A stretch of 64,000 nt of DNA from Pseudomonas putida (GCA_029953615.1 CP124529.1:1364001-1428000), one strand, 5' to 3'. Shown: positions 44,899 through 54,390, counted from the stretch's first letter. Numbers and translations are program-made. The notes: a model not told the origin generated them from the sequence alone.

Positions 44899-46335
44899 TC
44901 AGTGTTCCTTGCTCAGGCTGGCGGAATTGGCCTCATGGCCATCATCGGCGGCAGACAGCGGCCGCGCCGGTGTGCGTTTGGTGCCAGGGCCACCGGGGTT
45001 GTGTTCGTCCCCTTCACCGGTTTTCGGCCCTTTGCGCACCAGGCGCATCATGTAGCCAAGGCCGGTGCCGAACAGGGCGAAATACACCACCACGAAGGCC
45101 ACCAGGGTGAAGCCAAGCTGGGCGTAACTGTGGTTGGACACACCGTCTGCCGTGCGCATCAGGCCATATACCACCCAGGGCTGGCGGCCGATTTCCGTTG
45201 TGAACCAGCCGGCCAGCAGTGCGATCAGCCCGGAAGGCCCCATCCACAGGGCCAGGTGCAGGAACGGCCGCGAGGTGTAGAGCGTGCCGCGCTTACGCAG
45301 CCACAGGCTCCACAGGCCGACGAAGATCATCAGGAAACCCAGCCCGACCATGATCCGGAACGACCAGAAGACGATGGTCGAGTTGGGCCGGTCTTCGGGT
45401 GGGAACTCCTTCATCGCCGGTACCTGCTTGTCCAGGCTGTGGGTCAGGATGAGGCTGCCGAGCGCCGGGATCTCGAGCTTGAAGCGGGTGGTTTCGGCCT
45501 GCATGTCGGGGATGCCGAACAGGATCAGCGGGGTCGGCTCGCCGGGCACGTTCTCCCAGTGGCCTTCGATCGCGGCGATTTTCACCGGTTGGTGCTTGAG
45601 GGTGTTGAGGCCATGGAAGTCACCGATCACCGCCTGGATCGGCGCGACGACCAGCGCCATCCACATGGCCATCGACAGCATCTTGCGCACCGCCGGGTTG
45701 TCACGCCCGCGCAACAGGTGCCAGGCCGCCGAGGCACCGACGAAGAACGCGGTGGCAACGAACGCGGCAGTGGCCATGTGCATCAGGCGGTAGGGGAAGG
45801 AGGGGTTGAACACCACCGCAAACCAGTCCACCGGCACCACCCGGCCATCGATGATTTCGTGGCCTTGCGGGGTCTGCATCCAACTGTTGGAGGCGAGGAT
45901 CCAGAAGGTCGAGACCAGGGTGCCGAGTGCCACCATCACCGTGGAGAAGAAGTGCAGGCCACGGCCGACACGGTTCCAGCCAAACAGCATGACCCCCAGG
46001 AAGCCAGCCTCGAGGAAGAACGCCGTCAGCACCTCGTAAGTGAGCAACGGGCCGGTAATGGCGCCGGCGAAGTCGGAGAAGCGGCTCCAGTTGGTGCCGA
46101 ACTGATAGGCCATGACCAGGCCGGAAACCACGCCCATGCCGAAGTTGACGGCGAAGATTTTCGACCAGAAGTGATAAAGGTCACGGTAGACCTGGTTGTT
46201 GGTCCGCAGCCAGAGGCCTTCGAGAACGGCCAGGTAGCTCGCCAGGCCAATGGTGATGGCCGGGAACAGGATATGGAACGATACGGTAAAGGCAAACTGC
46301 ATTCGGGCGAGCTCTAAGGCCTCTATTCCGAACAT
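44899..46335 (-). CDS. cioA: cyanide-insensitive quinol oxidase subunit I
   Basis: 478-aa CydA-family subunit bearing haems b558, b595 and d. ARMQFAFTVSFHILFPAITI (His ligand), YEVLTAFFLEAGFLGVMLFG, VIGDFHGLNTLKHQPVKIAA, and the quinol-site TEIGRQPWVVYG. The short length lacks the long Q-loop of E. coli CydA, the defining feature of the CIO type of Pseudomonas that tolerates cyanide. In P. aeruginosa cioAB is repressed by ANR at low oxygen; a perfect ANR/FNR box lies about 150 bases upstream here. Confidence 0.95.
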   Translation of the reverse strand: MFGIEALELARMQFAFTVSFHILFPAITIGLASYLAVLEGLWLRTNNQVYRDLYHFWSKIFAVNFGMGVVSGLVMAYQFGTNWSRFSDFAGAITGPLLTYEVLTAFFLEAGFLGVMLFGWNRVGRGLHFFSTVMVALGTLVSTFWILASNSWMQTPQGHEIIDGRVVPVDWFAVVFNPSFPYRLMHMATAAFVATAFFVGASAAWHLLRGRDNPAVRKMLSMAMWMALVVAPIQAVIGDFHGLNTLKHQPVKIAAIEGHWENVPGEPTPLILFGIPDMQAETTRFKLEIPALGSLILTHSLDKQVPAMKEFPPEDRPNSTIVFWSFRIMVGLGFLMIFVGLWSLWLRKRGTLYTSRPFLHLALWMGPSGLIALLAGWFTTEIGRQPWVVYGLMRTADGVSNHSYAQLGFTLVAFVVVYFALFGTGLGYMMRLVRKGPKTGEGDEHNPGGPGTKRTPARPLSAADDGHEANSASLSKEH

Positions 46336-46481
46336 GGTGCTTCCTCTTCAGATAATCCGGCGTCCGGGCCGCTGGCCCAATCGCCCACTGCCCCCACGGT
46401 AGTCGAGTGCGGCGCGTTGGAATTGTTCTGTTCGATCGCAGGGATTTCGGCCCAAGGGCCCGATCGTTACATCTGGAACGA

Positions 46482-46495
46482 TTGATCCAGATCAA
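46482..46495. promoter_or_regulatory. ANR/FNR box
   Basis: TTGATCCAGATCAA is a perfect TTGAT-N4-ATCAA site, in the 344-base divergent region between cioA and the MFS gene. It could repress or activate either direction; oxygen control of cioAB is the most likely purpose. Nothing else clear was seen in this interval. Confidence 0.88.
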
Positions 46496-46679
46496 CGATT
46501 GCTAGGAAGCATAGTCCTGAATGGCCAGTCGGGCCGTGTGGTTGATTGCCGCGTGACCGGTTGCCCCACCCCCTTTCATGACCCGTGAAAAAGTGCAGAC
46601 CACGGCAAACAGTAACTGTTTGTTACAAACAGATGATACGCTGCGCCCCCCTCTACTGCGCCGAGGCCGCTGATTTCCG

Positions 46680-47900
46680 ATGTCCGATTCCGCACCGCAG
46701 TTGTTACGCCACCATCGCCCCTTCCTGGCGTTCTGGCTGGCCCGCGTATTCACCGCCAGCGGCTTCCAGATGCTTACCGTGGCCATCGGCTGGCACCTCT
46801 ACCAGTTGACCGGCAATGTGCTGGACCTGGGCCTGGTCGGCCTGGTCGAGTTCGCCCCACGGGTGCTGTTCATGCTGCACACCGGGCATGTCGCCGACCG
46901 CTATGACCGGCGCAAGGTCGCCGCGCTGTGCCAGAGCCTGCAGGGGCTGATAGCCCTGGCACTGGCGCTGGGCAGTGCCACTGACAACGTCACCCGCGAG
47001 CTGATCTTCGCCCTCGCCTTCCTGCTCGGTGCCACGCGTTCGTTCGAAATGCCGGCGACCCAGGCGCTGCTGCCCAACGTGGTACCGGCCGGGCTGTTCC
47101 CACGCGCGGTGGCGGCTTCGGCCTCGGCCACCCAGGCAGCAACCATCGTGGCGCCGGCGGTGGGCGGTTTCCTGTATGCCTTCGGCAGCATCTGGGTTTA
47201 CGGCCCCACCGTGGCCCTGTACGCCATTGCCTGCGTGCTTACCCTGAGCCTGCAGGCACGCGGCCAGGTGACCCAGCGTGGGCGCGCCAGCATCGAATCG
47301 CTGCTGGCCGGTATCCGCTTCATCCGCAGCCGGCCCGACATCCTCGGCGCCATCTCGCTGGACTTGTTCGCCGTGCTGCTGGGCGGGGCGACCGCACTGC
47401 TGCCGGTGTTCGCCAAGGACATCCTGCTGACCGGCCCGCTGGGCCTCGGCCTGCTACGCTCGGCGCCAGCGGTGGGGGCGTTGCTGATGTCACTGTGGCT
47501 GGCGCGCTTCCCGTTCGAGCGCAACGTGGGGCGGACCATGTTCACCGCCGTGGGTGTGTTCGGCGTGGCGACTATCGCCTTCGGCCTGTCGACCTCGTTC
47601 TGGTTCTCGCTGGCAGTGCTGGTGGTGCTGGGTGCGGCGGACATGATCAGCATGGTCATCCGCGGCGCCTTCGTGCAGTTGGAGACGCCGGATGAAATGC
47701 GCGGGCGGGTGAGCGCGGTGAACGGCTTGTTCATTGGTGCCTCGAACCAGCTAGGCGAGTTCGAATCGGGGGTGACCGCGCACTGGTTTGGCACAGTGCC
47801 GGCGGTGGTAATGGGCGGCGTGGGCACGTTGTTGGTGACCGGGGTGTGGATAAAACTGTTCCCGACATTGGCCAGGCGGGACCGGTTGCATAACGGTTGA
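46680..47900 (+). CDS. MFS transporter (EntS-like exporter group)
   Basis: 406 aa, 12 helices. Starts FLAFWLARVFTASGFQMLTV, with the loop 2-3 motif GHVADRYDRRKV, and TRSFEMPATQALLPNVVPAG, then SATQAATIVAPAVGGFLYA. This pattern matches the EntS/enterobactin-exporter-like subgroup of major facilitators; the substrate is unknown. Divergent from cioAB and might share the ANR site. Followed by a REP pair. Confidence 0.87.
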   Translation: MSDSAPQLLRHHRPFLAFWLARVFTASGFQMLTVAIGWHLYQLTGNVLDLGLVGLVEFAPRVLFMLHTGHVADRYDRRKVAALCQSLQGLIALALALGSATDNVTRELIFALAFLLGATRSFEMPATQALLPNVVPAGLFPRAVAASASATQAATIVAPAVGGFLYAFGSIWVYGPTVALYAIACVLTLSLQARGQVTQRGRASIESLLAGIRFIRSRPDILGAISLDLFAVLLGGATALLPVFAKDILLTGPLGLGLLRSAPAVGALLMSLWLARFPFERNVGRTMFTAVGVFGVATIAFGLSTSFWFSLAVLVVLGAADMISMVIRGAFVQLETPDEMRGRVSAVNGLFIGASNQLGEFESGVTAHWFGTVPAVVMGGVGTLLVTGVWIKLFPTLARRDRLHNG

Positions 47901-47907
47901 GCACTCG

Positions 47908-48018
47908 CCTGTACCGGCCTCTTCGCGGGCTTGCCCGCTCCCACAAGGACCGCGCCGCTTCAGGCCCTGCGCGGTACCTGTGGAAGCGGGCAATGGTCCG
48001 CGAAGAGGCCGGCACAGG
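47908..48018. repeat. REP inverted pair
   Basis: CCTGTACCGGCCTCTTCGCG facing CGCGAAGAGGCCGGCACAGG, with the right arm degenerate in the middle (AATGGTCCGCGAAG). Between the MFS gene and the purine permease. Confidence 0.88.
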
Positions 48019-48180
48019 GAAAAAATTACCATTCCCCAACGGCCATAGGCCCCCGCCAAGCATGCTGGTATGATGCGCGGCTTTTTTCCGCCCCACACAA
48101 AACCACGGCAACCGGTACGGTCTGTGCTTTGCTGATGGGGTCGATACATTCATGGCGCCGGGAGCGCCTTGGGAGCAGGC

Positions 48181-49476
48181 ATGCTGGAAAGGCTGTTTCA
48201 ACTGAAAGCACACGACACCAATGTGCGTACCGAGATTCTCGCGGGCGTCACCACCTTCCTGGCCATGGCCTACATCCTGTTCGTCAACCCGAGCATCCTC
48301 GGCGAGACCGGCATGGACAAGGGCGCGATCTTCGTCGCCACTTGCCTGGCCGCGGCCATCGGCTCGGTGACCATGGGCCTGATCGCCAACTACCCGATCG
48401 CGCTGGCGCCGGGCATGGGGCTGAACGCGTTCTTCACCTACACCGTGGTGCTGCACATGGGCCACACCTGGCAGGTGGCACTGGGCGCGGTGTTCCTTTC
48501 GGCGGTGATGTTCTTCCTGTTGTCTATCTTCCGCATCCGCGAGTGGATCGTGAACAGCATCCCGCTGCCGCTGCGTTCGGCCATTGCCGCCGGTATCGGT
48601 CTGTTTCTGGCGCTGATCGCCCTGCATAACGCCGGTATCGTCGTCGATAACCCGGCCACCCTGGTGGGCCTGGGCGACCTCAAGCAGCCAGCACCGATCC
48701 TCGCCACCTTGGGCTTCTTCCTGATTGTCGGCCTGGAGTCGCTGAAAGTGCGCGGTGCCGTGCTGATCGGCATTCTTGCCGTGACCATCGCCTCGATCGT
48801 GATGGGCGTGACACCCTTCGGCGGCATCGTCTCGATGCCACCGTCGCTGGCCCCGACCTTCCTGCAGCTGGACATCGCCGGCGCGCTGGACGTTGGCCTG
48901 GTCAGCGTGATCTTCGCCTTCCTGTTCGTCGACCTGTTCGACAACTCCGGCACTCTGATCGGCGTGGCCAAGCGCGCCGGGCTGATGGGCAAGGACGGGC
49001 ACATGCCGAAGATGGGCCGTGCCCTGATTGCCGACAGCACCGCCGCCATGGCCGGCTCCCTGCTGGGCACCTCGACCACCACCAGCTACATCGAATCTGC
49101 CGCGGGCGTGAGCGCCGGTGGCCGTACCGGGCTGACCGCCATCGTGGTTGCCGTGCTGTTCCTGCTGGCACTGTTCTTCGCCCCGCTGGCCGGCAGCGTG
49201 CCGGCCTTCGCCACTGCACCGGCGCTGCTGTTCGTCGCGGTGCTGATGGCCTCGGGCCTGGCGGAAATAAACTGGGACGACGTCACCGAAGCCGCACCAG
49301 TGGTAGTGACCGCCCTGGCCATGCCGCTGACCTACTCGATCGCCAACGGCATCGCCTTCGGCTTCATTTCCTGGACCGCCGTCAAGCTGATCTCCGGCCG
49401 CCACCGCGACCTGAACCCGGCCCTGGTGATCCTTTCCATCCTGTTCGTCATCAAGCTGGGCTGGTTCAACGCATGA
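48181..49476 (+). CDS. AzgA-family guanine/hypoxanthine (adenine) permease
   Basis: 431 aa, NCS2-like AzgA/GhxP family with 13-14 helices. [60 protein letters not shown] and [20 protein letters not shown] are the family blocks, giving a purine:proton symporter. ATG at 48181 with GGAGC upstream. A TATGAT-type -10 is visible near 48069. The stop overlaps the trmA start (ATGA), tying purine uptake to a tRNA modification gene, likely by convenience. Confidence 0.92.
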   Translation: MLERLFQLKAHDTNVRTEILAGVTTFLAMAYILFVNPSILGETGMDKGAIFVATCLAAAIGSVTMGLIANYPIALAPGMGLNAFFTYTVVLHMGHTWQVALGAVFLSAVMFFLLSIFRIREWIVNSIPLPLRSAIAAGIGLFLALIALHNAGIVVDNPATLVGLGDLKQPAPILATLGFFLIVGLESLKVRGAVLIGILAVTIASIVMGVTPFGGIVSMPPSLAPTFLQLDIAGALDVGLVSVIFAFLFVDLFDNSGTLIGVAKRAGLMGKDGHMPKMGRALIADSTAAMAGSLLGTSTTTSYIESAAGVSAGGRTGLTAIVVAVLFLLALFFAPLAGSVPAFATAPALLFVAVLMASGLAEINWDDVTEAAPVVVTALAMPLTYSIANGIAFGFISWTAVKLISGRHRDLNPALVILSILFVIKLGWFNA

Positions 49477-50558
49477 GTGCTGCTTTCGACCCCTCCTCCT
49501 ACACCACCCAGCTGGACGCCAAGGTGGCCCGGCTGCGCGAGCTGCTGGCGCCGTTCGGCGCGCCGGAGCCGGCTGTTTTCGACTCGCCGCGCGAGCATTA
49601 CCGCCTGCGCGCCGAATTCCGTCTGTGGCGCGAGGATGGCCAGCGTCACTACGCCATGTTCGCCCCGGGCGAGAAGCACAAGGCGATCCTGATCGACGAC
49701 TTCCCCATCGCCAGCCAGCGCATCAATGCATTGATGCCACGCCTGAAAGCCGCCTGGCAGGCCAGCGAGGAACTGGGCAACCGCCTGTTCCAGGTGGAGT
49801 TCCTCACCACCCTGGCCGGCGATGCCATGGTCACCCTGTGCTACCACCGCCCGCTGGACGAGGCCTGGGAAGTGGCCGCACGGCAACTGGCCGAAGAGTT
49901 GGGCGTGAGCATCATTGGCCGCTCCAAGGGCAAGCGCCTGGTCATCGGCCGTGACTACGCGGTGGAAAAGCTCGATGTCGCCGGCCGTGTGTTCAGCTAC
50001 CGCCAGCCGGAAGGCGCGTTCACCCAGCCCAACGGCGCGGTGAACCAGAAGATGCTGAGCTGGGCCTTCGAGGCCATCGGCGAGCGGGACGACGACCTGC
50101 TGGAGCTGTACTGCGGCAACGGCAACTTCACCCTGCCGCTGGCCACTCGTGTGCGTAAGGTGCTGGCTACCGAGATCAGCAAGACGTCGGTCAATGCCGC
50201 GCTGAGCAACCTCGACGAGAACGCTGTGGGTAACGTGCGGCTGGTGCGCCTGTCGGCAGAAGAGCTGACCCAGGCGCTGAATGGGGTGCGGCCGTTCCGC
50301 CGGCTGGAAGGCATCGACCTGAAGAGCTACGCGTTCGGTACGGTGTTCGTCGACCCGCCGCGGGCGGGCATGGACCCGGATACCTGCGAGTTGACCCGGC
50401 GTTTCGAGCGGATCCTGTACATCTCTTGCAACCCGGAGACGCTGGCGGCGAACATTGCCCAGTTGCAGGACACCCACCGCATCGAGCGGTGTGCGTTGTT
50501 TGACCAGTTCCCGTATACCCACCATATGGAGAGTGGGGTGCTGCTGGTTCGGCGTTGA
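49473..50558 (+). CDS. trmA: tRNA (uracil-5-)-methyltransferase
   Basis: 361 aa. [20 protein letters not shown], the SAM-binding [25 protein letters not shown], and catalytic Cys in [16 protein letters not shown] with the late Glu in [10 protein letters not shown]. Makes m5U54 (T) of the tRNA T-loop. Complete and canonical. Overlaps the purine permease by 4 bases. Confidence 0.96.
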   Translation: MSAAFDPSSYTTQLDAKVARLRELLAPFGAPEPAVFDSPREHYRLRAEFRLWREDGQRHYAMFAPGEKHKAILIDDFPIASQRINALMPRLKAAWQASEELGNRLFQVEFLTTLAGDAMVTLCYHRPLDEAWEVAARQLAEELGVSIIGRSKGKRLVIGRDYAVEKLDVAGRVFSYRQPEGAFTQPNGAVNQKMLSWAFEAIGERDDDLLELYCGNGNFTLPLATRVRKVLATEISKTSVNAALSNLDENAVGNVRLVRLSAEELTQALNGVRPFRRLEGIDLKSYAFGTVFVDPPRAGMDPDTCELTRRFERILYISCNPETLAANIAQLQDTHRIERCALFDQFPYTHHMESGVLLVRR

Positions 50559-50573
50559 CCTTCAGATCGCCGG

Positions 50574-50645
50574 CGCTGCTTTGCAGCCCATCGCGACACA
50601 AGGCCGCTCCTACAGGAGTATCGCGATTCCCTGTAGGAGCGGCCT
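50574..50645. repeat. TAGGAGCGGCCTTG hairpin interrupted by an IS
   Basis: Left arm GCGACACAAGGCCGCTCCTA and the start of the right arm TGTAGGAGCGGCCT; the arm resumes after the IS at 51902 (TTTGTCGCGATGGGCCGCAA). Joining the flanks and removing one CCT copy gives GGAGCGGCCTTTTGTCGCGA, one base different from the inverse of the left arm. So the IS landed in the trmA 3' hairpin. Confidence 0.88.
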
Positions 50646-50711
50646 TGAACTGGCCTAATGACCCCGGACACCTCTTAAGGGCGATATGATTCGCCCAATC
50701 CGGAGGTTTCC

Positions 50712-51020
50712 ATGCAAGAACGAAAGACCTACACCCGCGAGTTCAAGCAACGTGCTGCAAGCATGGTTCTTGATGACAACTGCTCAATTCCCGACGTCTG
50801 CGCCTCAATGGACGTCGGCCCTACGGCTCTGCGCCGGTGGGTTGATCAGGTGCGCAAAGAGCGTCAAAAAGGCCAGCCAGTAGCCGGTACCAAGGCGATC
50901 AGCGACGAACAGCGAGAACTCCAACAACTGCGGGCCAAGATCAAGCGCCTGGAGGCCGAGGCTGAAATCTTAAAAAAGGCTACAGCTCTCTTGATGTCGG
51001 ATCCCGATCGTTTTTCCTGA
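50712..51020 (+). CDS. IS3-family transposase OrfA
   Basis: 102 aa. Helix-turn-helix (MQERKTYTREFKQRAASMVL, then CASMDVGPTALRRWVDQVRK) followed by a leucine-zipper-like coil (LQQLRAKIKRLEAEAEILKK). OrfA binds the terminal repeats; the OrfAB fusion made by -1 frameshifting is the transposase. Confidence 0.94.
   Translation: MQERKTYTREFKQRAASMVLDDNCSIPDVCASMDVGPTALRRWVDQVRKERQKGQPVAGTKAISDEQRELQQLRAKIKRLEAEAEILKKATALLMSDPDRFS
50972..50978 (+). promoter_or_regulatory. programmed -1 frameshift site
   Basis: A AAA AAG heptamer in the orfA frame (TTA AAA AAG), directly where the orfB frame opens; this is the classic IS3-family slippery sequence for making OrfAB. Confidence 0.85.
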
Positions 51021-51860
51021 TCGAGGAGCTGAGAGAGTCTGGTGCGTATCCGACCAGCCTGCTTTGCCGTGTGCTGAATGTATCCCGTAGCGCATTTTAT
51101 GACTGGCTTCACCGCCGTTCAGCGCCTAATACCAAGCGTGACGCGCTCAGGGAAAAGGTCGTGCAATTGCACGCTGAAAGCCGTGGAAGCGCAGGCGCAA
51201 GGATGCTCTCTGAGCACTTGAAAGCCCAGCAACTGAAGGTAGGTCGGTATCTGGCCGGAAGACTCATGCAGGAAGCAAATCTGGCCAGCAGACAGCGCCG
51301 TCGGCATCAGTATCGCTCCAGAGGAGTCGAGGCATTCGTGGCTAAGAACCTGCTCGAACGTAACTTCGAGCCTACTGCGATCAACCAAGTCTGGTGCGGT
51401 GATGTGACCAGTTTGATGGTCGGGAAACGTTGGTATTCACTTGGCAGTAGTCATTGATTTGTTCGCCCGTCGGATCGTTGGTTGGGCGTTTTCCCTGATC
51501 AACGATGCCAACCTGGTTAGTAAGGCATTGAGGATGGCGGTAGGGGTTCGGGGCAAGCAGCCAGGCTTGATGTTTCATTCGGATCAAGGCTGCCAATACA
51601 CCAGCCAGCTTTTCCAATCCGAGCTGCTTGAGCATGGGATAACGCAGAGCATGAGCCGCAGGGGGCAATGCTGGGACAACGCGCCAACAGAGCGTTTCTT
51701 TGGGACGCTTAAATCAGAGTGGGTTCCGCCCAAGGGCTACCAGGAAATTGAAGAAGCCAGGCAGGATATGACCAGCTTCTTCATGCGATACAACCGAATC
51801 CGGCTCCACAGCTACAACAACTATCTGTCGCCAATAGCCATGGAGCAGCAGGCGGCTTGA
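50976..51860 (+). pseudogene. IS3-family transposase OrfB (DDE), broken by a +1 frameshift
   Basis: In the -1 frame after orfA: FFLIEELRESGAYPTSLLCR, LNVSRSAFYDWLHRRSAPNT, then WCGDVTSLMVGKRWY with the first catalytic Asp. It then hits a stop at 51457, while the continuation AVVIDLFARRIVGWAFSLIN, FHSDQGCQYTSQLF (second Asp) and APTERFFGTLKSEW (Glu) is in another frame to 51860. Removing one T at 51436-51437 (TATTCAC to TATCAC) restores KRWYHLAVVIDLF. As given, the IS encodes no complete DDE domain and should not move on its own. Confidence 0.92.
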
Positions 51861-51940
51861 TCACCGTAATCGGTGTCCGGAGAAACTTGACCAGAACACC
51901 TTTTGTCGCGATGGGCCGCAAAGCGGCCCCGAGGTCCAAC

Positions 51941-52546
51941 TCAGAAGTCGAAGAACACCGTCTCCCCTTCCCCCTGAATACGGATATCGAAACGATACGC
52001 CGTCTTCCCGTCCACCTCGCAACGCTTGGCCACCAGAGTCTCGCGTCGCTGCGGCTGCTCGATCAGGTTGAGCACCGGGCACTTGGCATTGGCCTCGGCC
52101 TCGTCATCGAAGTACAGCCGCGTGTGCAGGTGGATGTTGATCCCCCGGGCAAACAGGCTGATGTTGATGTGCGGTGCCATCGGCACGCCTGCAGCGTTAT
52201 TCACCACACCCGGCTTGACCGTGTGCAGGGTCCATTCGCCGGCATCGAAGGTGGTGGCGGTGCGGCCGAAGCTGTTGAAGGCGTTTTCCAGGTTGTAGGC
52301 ATCCTGGTACTCGCCGTTGGCATCGGCTTGCCACACTTCCAGGAACGAATCACGCACCAGGTGGCCATTACCGTCATACACCTGGCCGATCAGCAAAATG
52401 TGCTCGCCTGGCGCATCTGGCTTGGCCAGGCGGTTCCAGATTTCCTGATCGCGGGTCGGGTTGCCGGCCGCCTCCAGGGCCAGGCCGATGTGCACGTAGG
52501 GGCCGGCAGTCTGCGAAGGGGTTTCCGGCAGCAGTTCGATTGGCAT
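51941..52546 (-). CDS. pcaG: protocatechuate 3,4-dioxygenase alpha subunit
   Basis: 201-aa non-catalytic subunit of the non-haem Fe(III) intradiol dioxygenase that cleaves protocatechuate to 3-carboxy-cis,cis-muconate. MPIELLPETPSQTAGPYVHI, HVLLIGQVYDGNGHLV-like dioxygenase core (ILLIGQVYDGNGHLVRDSFL), ARGINIHLHTRLYF. It lacks the Tyr/His iron ligands as expected. 10 bases after pcaH. Confidence 0.95.
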   Translation of the reverse strand: MPIELLPETPSQTAGPYVHIGLALEAAGNPTRDQEIWNRLAKPDAPGEHILLIGQVYDGNGHLVRDSFLEVWQADANGEYQDAYNLENAFNSFGRTATTFDAGEWTLHTVKPGVVNNAAGVPMAPHINISLFARGINIHLHTRLYFDDEAEANAKCPVLNLIEQPQRRETLVAKRCEVDGKTAYRFDIRIQGEGETVFFDF

Positions 52547-52556
52547 GGCGGGGTCC

Positions 52557-53276
52557 TCAGCAGTTTTCGAAGTGGGTCTTGCGCTGGCCGCGCAGCACGA
52601 TGTCGAAGCGGTAGGCCAGGCAGTCCATCGGGTTGGCGTTGCTCATGTCGAGCTTGGCGATCAACTGCTGCACGGCTTGCGGGTTGGCGATCGACTTGAC
52701 GATCGGGCACATCGGGATCAGCGGGTCACCCTCGAAGTACAGCTGGGTGATCAGCTTGGTGGCGATCGACGGGCCGCTGATGGCGAAGTGGATGTGCGCC
52801 GGGCGCCAGTCGTTCGGGCCGTTGCGCCATGGGTACGGGCCCGGCTTGATGGTGCGGAAGCTGTAGTAGCCGTCACGGTCGGTCAGGCAGCGGCCGACGC
52901 CACCGAAGTTCGGATCCAGAGGTGCCAGGTAGCGGTCGTTCTTGTGGCGGTAGCGGCCCCCGGCGTTGGCTTGCCACATTTCTACCAGGGTGTTCGGCAC
53001 AGGCTTGCCGTACTGGTCGACCACACGGCCGGCGACGATGATGCGCTCGCCGATCGGCAAGCCACCGTTGTTGAAGTTCAGCAGCAGGTCATGGTCGTGG
53101 GCGCCGAAACCCAGGTGGGAAAAGTCGGGGCCAGTGGTTTCGCTGATCGACTGCGGGATGCTGACCAGTGCCTGACGTGGCGAGCGGGCAATGGACGTCT
53201 TGTAGTCAGGCGTAAGGGCTTTCGGGTGCCAGTTGCGATCACGGATCACGAAGCGGCTGTTGTCCTGGGCGGGCAT
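52557..53276 (-). CDS. pcaH: protocatechuate 3,4-dioxygenase beta subunit
   Basis: 239 aa, catalytic. Fe(III) ligands Tyr108 ([12 protein letters not shown]), Tyr147 ([10 protein letters not shown]), His160 and His162 ([13 protein letters not shown]) are in place; numbering matches the well-studied P. putida enzyme. Start at 53276 ([20 protein letters not shown]). First gene of pcaHG; a PcaQ-type box lies 133 bases upstream. Other pca genes are not in the window. Confidence 0.97.
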   Translation of the reverse strand: MPAQDNSRFVIRDRNWHPKALTPDYKTSIARSPRQALVSIPQSISETTGPDFSHLGFGAHDHDLLLNFNNGGLPIGERIIVAGRVVDQYGKPVPNTLVEMWQANAGGRYRHKNDRYLAPLDPNFGGVGRCLTDRDGYYSFRTIKPGPYPWRNGPNDWRPAHIHFAISGPSIATKLITQLYFEGDPLIPMCPIVKSIANPQAVQQLIAKLDMSNANPMDCLAYRFDIVLRGQRKTHFENC

Positions 53277-53329
53277 GCCGGTTTCCTCTCTTGGAATTAT
53301 GGAAATGCGAGGGGGGCTTCTTCGAAACC

Positions 53330-53353
53330 CTGCCGCGGGCAAGCCCGCTCCCA
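53330..53353. repeat. solitary REP remnant
   Basis: CCTGCCGCGGGCAAGCCCGC then TCCCA: a single unpaired REP arm between pcaH and its upstream operator. Confidence 0.7.
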
Positions 53354-53408
53354 GATGAAGTTTCGGACAGGTAGCGGGCGATGAATATTGAAATCAGGCG
53401 TTTCAAAC

Positions 53409-53424
53409 ATAACCATCTGGTTAT
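53409..53424. promoter_or_regulatory. PcaQ-type operator
   Basis: Perfect dyad ATAACCATCTGGTTAT. It matches the ATAACC-N4-GGTTAA site of the LysR regulator PcaQ known from rhizobia, upstream of pcaHG. No pcaQ gene is in the window. Confidence 0.75.
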
Positions 53425-53502
53425 GGATAAACACCTTGGCCTGACATTCGCCGCTGACGTGGACTAATCTTGTCTTTTTGTTTCACGCTCCGGAGAGCAT
53501 TC

Positions 53503-54390
53503 ATGGATTGGCGAAAAGGCCGACGCAGCGACAATGTGGTCGATGCCCGAGGCGAAGGTGGTGGCGGCGGCATGCGCTTCGGCGGCGGCAAGGGGCTGGG
53601 GCTTGGAGCGGTGCTGCTGATCGTCGGCATCGGCTGGCTCACCGGCCAGGACCCGATGCAGATTCTTGGCCAGCTCGCCGGCCAGATGGAACAGCAACAA
53701 CAGCAGGCGCCCAGCAGCGTGGGCGGCAAGGCCCCGCCGGCCAACGACCAGCAGGCCGAATTCGTCGCCTCGATCCTGGGCGACACCGAAGACACCTGGA
53801 AAGCCCTGTTCGCCGAAGGCGGCAAGCAGTACCGCGACCCCAAACTGGTGCTGTTCAGCGGCCAGGTCAATTCGGCCTGCGGCTTTGCTTCGGCGGCGGT
53901 GGGGCCGTTCTACTGTCCGGCCGACCAGCGGGTCTACCTGGACATGTCATTCTTCCGCGAAATGGAAACCCGCTTCGCCGCGGCCGGCGACTTTGCCCAG
54001 GCCTACGTGATCGCCCATGAAATCGGCCATCACGTGCAGACCCTGCTAGGCGTGTCGGCCAAGGTCGATGCCGCGCGCCGCAGTGGCCAGCGCATGGAAG
54101 GCAACAATGGCCTGCTGGTGCGCCAGGAGCTGCAGGCCGACTGCCTGGCCGGGGTATGGGCCTACCAGGCGCAGAAGCGCCTGAACTGGCTGGAGCCAGG
54201 TGACGTCGAAGAGGCGCTGAATGCGGCCAATGCCATTGGCGATGACCGCCTGCAGCAGCAAGGCCGCGGGCGCGTGGTACCAGACTCGTTCACCCACGGC
54301 ACCTCGGCGCAGCGGGTACGCTGGTTCAAGGCCGGGTTTGCCGAAGGTGAGGTAAACCGTTGCGATACTTTCAGTGCGCGCAACCTTTAA
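53503..54390 (+). CDS. ypfJ: YpfJ-family neutral zinc metallopeptidase
   Basis: 295 aa. Gly-rich N-terminus, one membrane helix (GLGLGAVLLIVGIGWLTG), a Gln-rich linker (QMEQQQQQAPSS), and a periplasmic domain with zinc motif AYVIAHEIGHHVQTLLGVSA and downstream QELQADCLAGVWAYQAQ supplying a third ligand. This is the DUF2342-like/YpfJ putative neutral zinc metallopeptidase family; substrates unknown. Start at 53503 with CCGGAGA upstream. Confidence 0.92.
   Translation: MDWRKGRRSDNVVDARGEGGGGGMRFGGGKGLGLGAVLLIVGIGWLTGQDPMQILGQLAGQMEQQQQQAPSSVGGKAPPANDQQAEFVASILGDTEDTWKALFAEGGKQYRDPKLVLFSGQVNSACGFASAAVGPFYCPADQRVYLDMSFFREMETRFAAAGDFAQAYVIAHEIGHHVQTLLGVSAKVDAARRSGQRMEGNNGLLVRQELQADCLAGVWAYQAQKRLNWLEPGDVEEALNAANAIGDDRLQQQGRGRVVPDSFTHGTSAQRVRWFKAGFAEGEVNRCDTFSARNL

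Larger units (their letters stand above)
50646..51898 (+). mobile_element. IS3-family insertion sequence, 1253 bases
   Basis: Ends TGAACTGG...CCAGAACA, with 27-base imperfect inverted repeats matching at 19 positions and a shared CCGGACACC. Flanked by 3-base direct repeats CCT (50643-50645 and 51899-51901), the expected target duplication. Carries orfA and orfB in the -1 relation typical of IS3. The clean target repeat suggests a fairly recent insertion. Confidence 0.93.

Noticed and set aside
43624..46317. 897-codon open frame antisense to cioBA
   Set aside because: A GC-rich shadow of the conserved oxidase genes; composition is His/Gln-rich and no family resembles it.
50646..51898. Alternative IS ends starting at TGGCC (50651) with a GAAC target repeat
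   Set aside because: Ends TG...CA at 50646 and 51898 give longer terminal repeats, the IS3-typical 3-base duplication and a reconstructed hairpin arm.
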